Part shown: positions 4,149 through 5,341 of the stretch, one piece after another
Numbering within the stretch: the first letter of the stretch is position 1
How the letters are laid out: the number at the start of each line of letters is the position of its first letter
NCBI GenBank assembly: GCA_021786915.1
Contig: JAJYMP010000704.1
Location: forward strand, 1 to 5,341
Reading direction: 5' to 3'
Source of the DNA: Chloroflexota bacterium
GTDB lineage: Bacteria; Chloroflexota; Limnocylindria; Limnocylindrales; CSP1-4
Length of the DNA: 5,341 nt
The notes under the pieces: model-generated
Seen by the model: the letters and a program-made list of their open reading frames with translations, nothing else
What the model was told of the DNA's origin: nothing
Database searches by the model: none
Made by a program: the position numbers and the translations under genes

Positions 4149-4754
4149 ATGGACCTGCCGGACATCGGCCGCTATCGCCGCAGATTCATTGTCGAGTTCG
4201 GGCCGGAGGACTCCGGCCTGATCGACCGCATGGGGGCGGCCCACCGCACCAAGCGGGCGGCCATCATCGCCGGGCTGCGGCTCTTGGAGTCGGGAGAGCT
4301 GGAGCGCCTGCGGACGCAGGTGGTCGAGCTGGAGGCGAAGCTCGTGACGGCGAAGACCTCGGCCGCGCCGAAGCCGTCAACGACGGGCACGGCGAAGCTG
4401 GACAAGGCCAAGGCCGACCTGCAGGCCGAGCGCACGGCGCACGGCCGGACGCAGAAGGCGCTCGACAAGGCGCAGGCGGCCCTGACGGACGCCCAAGCCT
4501 CGCTCACGCGAGCCCACACGGAGGCCACGAGCCTCCGCGCCGAGCGCGACCGCCTCGCGGCACGCCTCCCCCATCACGCCTACTGCCGCTATTGCGACAA
4601 GCTCGTGCCCGAGGCCGAGTGGGCCGAACACGCCACACCCACCGGCATCGACGTGTACCACCAGCCCGACGGCTATCGGGCCAAGGGGAGCCTCATCAGT
4701 GGTCCGGCCACGGTGGTCCTCCAGCGGCACGCACCCGGGCAGGCCACCCGATGA
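4149..4754 (+). CDS. Ribbon-helix-helix / coiled-coil / CCHH-finger protein, probable regulator or recombinase accessory factor
   Basis: This is a 201-residue protein with three parts. Residues 11-47 fit a ribbon-helix-helix DNA-binding fold: strand RRFIVEF, helix 20-31 after GPEDSG, a turn, and helix 33-47 RTKRAAIIAGLRLLE. Residues 50-69 and 82-140 are Ala/Glu/Arg/Leu-rich heptad-like sequence, probably a dimeric coiled coil, separated by a short Pro/Thr linker at 71-81. Residues 146-171 carry C146-x2-C149-x11-H161-x9-H171, a likely zinc-binding finger of unusual spacing. The ATG at 4149 is chosen because a promoter ends seven bases before it; an upstream TTG at 4113 lies inside that promoter. 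The stop overlaps the next ATG (ATGA), so translation is likely coupled through to the recombinase. Third-position GC is about 90%, higher than in the genes to the left. It could repress its own operon, help the recombinase select or hold DNA ends, or both. The RHH call is fairly strong; the finger and role are inferred. Confidence 0.8.
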   Translation: MDLPDIGRYRRRFIVEFGPEDSGLIDRMGAAHRTKRAAIIAGLRLLESGELERLRTQVVELEAKLVTAKTSAAPKPSTTGTAKLDKAKADLQAERTAHGRTQKALDKAQAALTDAQASLTRAHTEATSLRAERDRLAARLPHHAYCRYCDKLVPEAEWAEHATPTGIDVYHQPDGYRAKGSLISGPATVVLQRHAPGQATR

Positions 4755-5008
4755 GCGAGGCGACCCCGCCGCAGGAGTGGCCCACCGACTGGCGGCAGGC
4801 GCTCCTGCTCCTCCTCGTCCTGTTCGCCCTGGTGTTCCACTTCGGACGCTCGGCGAGCGAGCGGCTGACGGTCGCGGTGGGCGCCATCCGCCTGCACCCG
4901 CCGATGCTCGTGGCGCTCGGCGAGACGGAGACCGCCACGGCCATCGGCCTGCTGGGCGGGGCCATCGAGGAGTACCTCGCACAGTCCGATGAGGACCCGA
5001 CGGCATGA
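4751..5008 (+). CDS. Small single-pass membrane protein in the recombinase operon
   Basis: This encodes an 85-residue protein of unknown family. A hydrophilic N-terminus with several Trp and Pro (EWPTDWR) precedes one hydrophobic helix at about residues 17-31, ALLLLLVLFALVFHF. About 54 residues follow, partly amphipathic, ending in an acidic tail SDEDPTA. No cleavage site is obvious, so it is probably an anchored protein. The ATG at 4751 overlaps the preceding TGA (ATGA) and its own TGA overlaps the recombinase ATG (ATGA); such double overlap argues that all three are one translated unit. There is no strong ribosome site at 4751, again pointing to coupling. Longer frames starting upstream (4592) run antiparallel in sense to nothing recognisable and overlap the previous gene heavily, so they are not preferred. 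Why a recombinase operon keeps a membrane protein is unclear; holin-like, anchoring or signalling roles are guesses. Confidence 0.75.
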   Translation: MSEATPPQEWPTDWRQALLLLLVLFALVFHFGRSASERLTVAVGAIRLHPPMLVALGETETATAIGLLGGAIEEYLAQSDEDPTA

Positions 5009-5341
5009 GCGCCATCGTGCGGGTGGTGACGTACACGCGGATCAGCACCGACGAGACCAACCAGCCCTACTCCCTTGGCGCCCAGCACGACCGCCTGGAC
5101 GCCTTCGTGGCCAGCCAGCCCGACTGGCAGATCGTGGCCCGCTATACCGACCAGGCCTCGGGGAAGTCCCTGGAGCGCCCGGCCCTGAGCGAGCTACGGA
5201 CGGCCGCGGCCGCCGGACGCTTCGATCTCCTCCTCGTGTACCGGGTCGATCGCCTCTCGCGCAACCTCGGCCAGCTCGTCGCGCTCATCGAGGAGTTCAA
5301 GGAACGCGGCGTCGGCTTTCGTTCCGCCACCGAGCCATTCG
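5005..5341 (+). CDS. Serine recombinase (resolvase/invertase catalytic domain), cut by the window edge
   Basis: The first 112 residues of a site-specific serine recombinase are visible. The catalytic domain is clear: YTRISTDE with nucleophile S14 in the YxRxS motif, YSLGAQHDRL at 22-31 as in large serine recombinases (S-xx-xQ-xx-L), D49-QASG then LERPAL at 57-62, and LLLVYRVDRLSRN at 75-87 with the conserved DRLSR. It continues into GVGFRSATEPF, matching the GV-x-F/L-xS-xxE-x-F of the family. These enzymes join and exchange DNA at two short sites through a 5'-phosphoserine link. The S-L-xxQ segment and layout suggest the large integrase/transposase type of some 450-600 residues, but the recombinase and zinc-ribbon domains lie outside the window. 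The ATG overlaps the stop of the membrane-protein gene; a weak GAGG lies ten bases before it. GC-rich codon use matches the two genes upstream. The catalytic domain assignment is firm. Confidence 0.95.
   Translation, partial: MSAIVRVVTYTRISTDETNQPYSLGAQHDRLDAFVASQPDWQIVARYTDQASGKSLERPALSELRTAAAAGRFDLLLVYRVDRLSRNLGQLVALIEEFKERGVGFRSATEPF

Larger units (their letters stand above)
4149..5341 (+). mobile_element. Recombination module of a probable integrative element (incomplete)
   Basis: Three overlapping genes end in a serine recombinase, and their third-position GC is well above that of the genes at 490-3670. This suggests an integrated element or an island that continues to the right. No terminal repeat or attachment-site pair can be shown within the window, so borders are unknown; the left border may lie in 3671-4148. 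Confidence 0.45.

Noticed and set aside
3696..4244. Minus-strand frame of 182 codons across the divergent region into the RHH gene
   Set aside because: It overlaps a good plus-strand promoter and the RHH domain and has no recognisable content.
4377..5060. Minus-strand frame of 227 codons antisense to the recombinase operon
   Set aside because: It covers three plus-strand frames joined by ATGA overlaps with clear domains; the product is Arg/Gly/Pro-rich only.
1..5341. CRISPR array, tRNA or rRNA genes
   Set aside because: No regularly spaced repeats of 20 or more bases, and no tRNA-like cloverleaf or rRNA signature, were seen on either strand.

Overview
This is a GC-rich bacterial window with a mosaic layout: two stretches with very GC-rich third codon positions flank a middle section with looser codon use. 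Nothing in it fixes the taxon. High GC, GTG starts and a leaderless-type promoter would suit Actinomycetota or Chloroflexota, but this is inference.

Left part (1-2187). The minus strand carries a partial siroheme nitrite/sulfite reductase-like reading frame running off the left edge. Its homology to the family, and its GC-rich codon use, fade near 290-307, so it looks like a gene remnant or a fusion at a junction. On the plus strand follow a short, apparently broken PQQ-like beta-propeller gene (490-873, possibly frameshifted and continuing to 994) and a 12-helix MFS transporter (up to 2187) with no ordinary start codon. The junction between these two genes is packed with palindromes, including a perfect 11-bp inverted repeat at 970-993.

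Middle part (2188-4148). A convergent gene-poor interval of about 320 bases contains inverted repeats that could pair in alternative ways. On the minus strand there is a two-gene unit: a secreted, Tyr/Gly-rich protein with a signal peptide and two C-terminal cysteines (2816-3670), then a small four-helix membrane protein (2509-2805) starting 10 bases after it. A 478-base divergent control region (3671-4148) separates this unit from the plus-strand operon to the right and holds several hairpins, promoter-like elements and operator-like repeats.

Right part (4149-5341). Three plus-strand genes are joined by ATGA overlaps: a ribbon-helix-helix/coiled-coil/CCHH-finger protein, an 85-residue single-pass membrane protein, and a serine recombinase that is cut by the window edge. 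The first gene appears to be read from a leaderless promoter (TTGCAC, 17 bp, TAACAT, then 7 bases to ATG) that overlaps palindromes suited to an RHH repressor. This reads as the recombination module of a mobile element whose own DNA-binding protein may control it. It is the most promising candidate here for an undescribed system.
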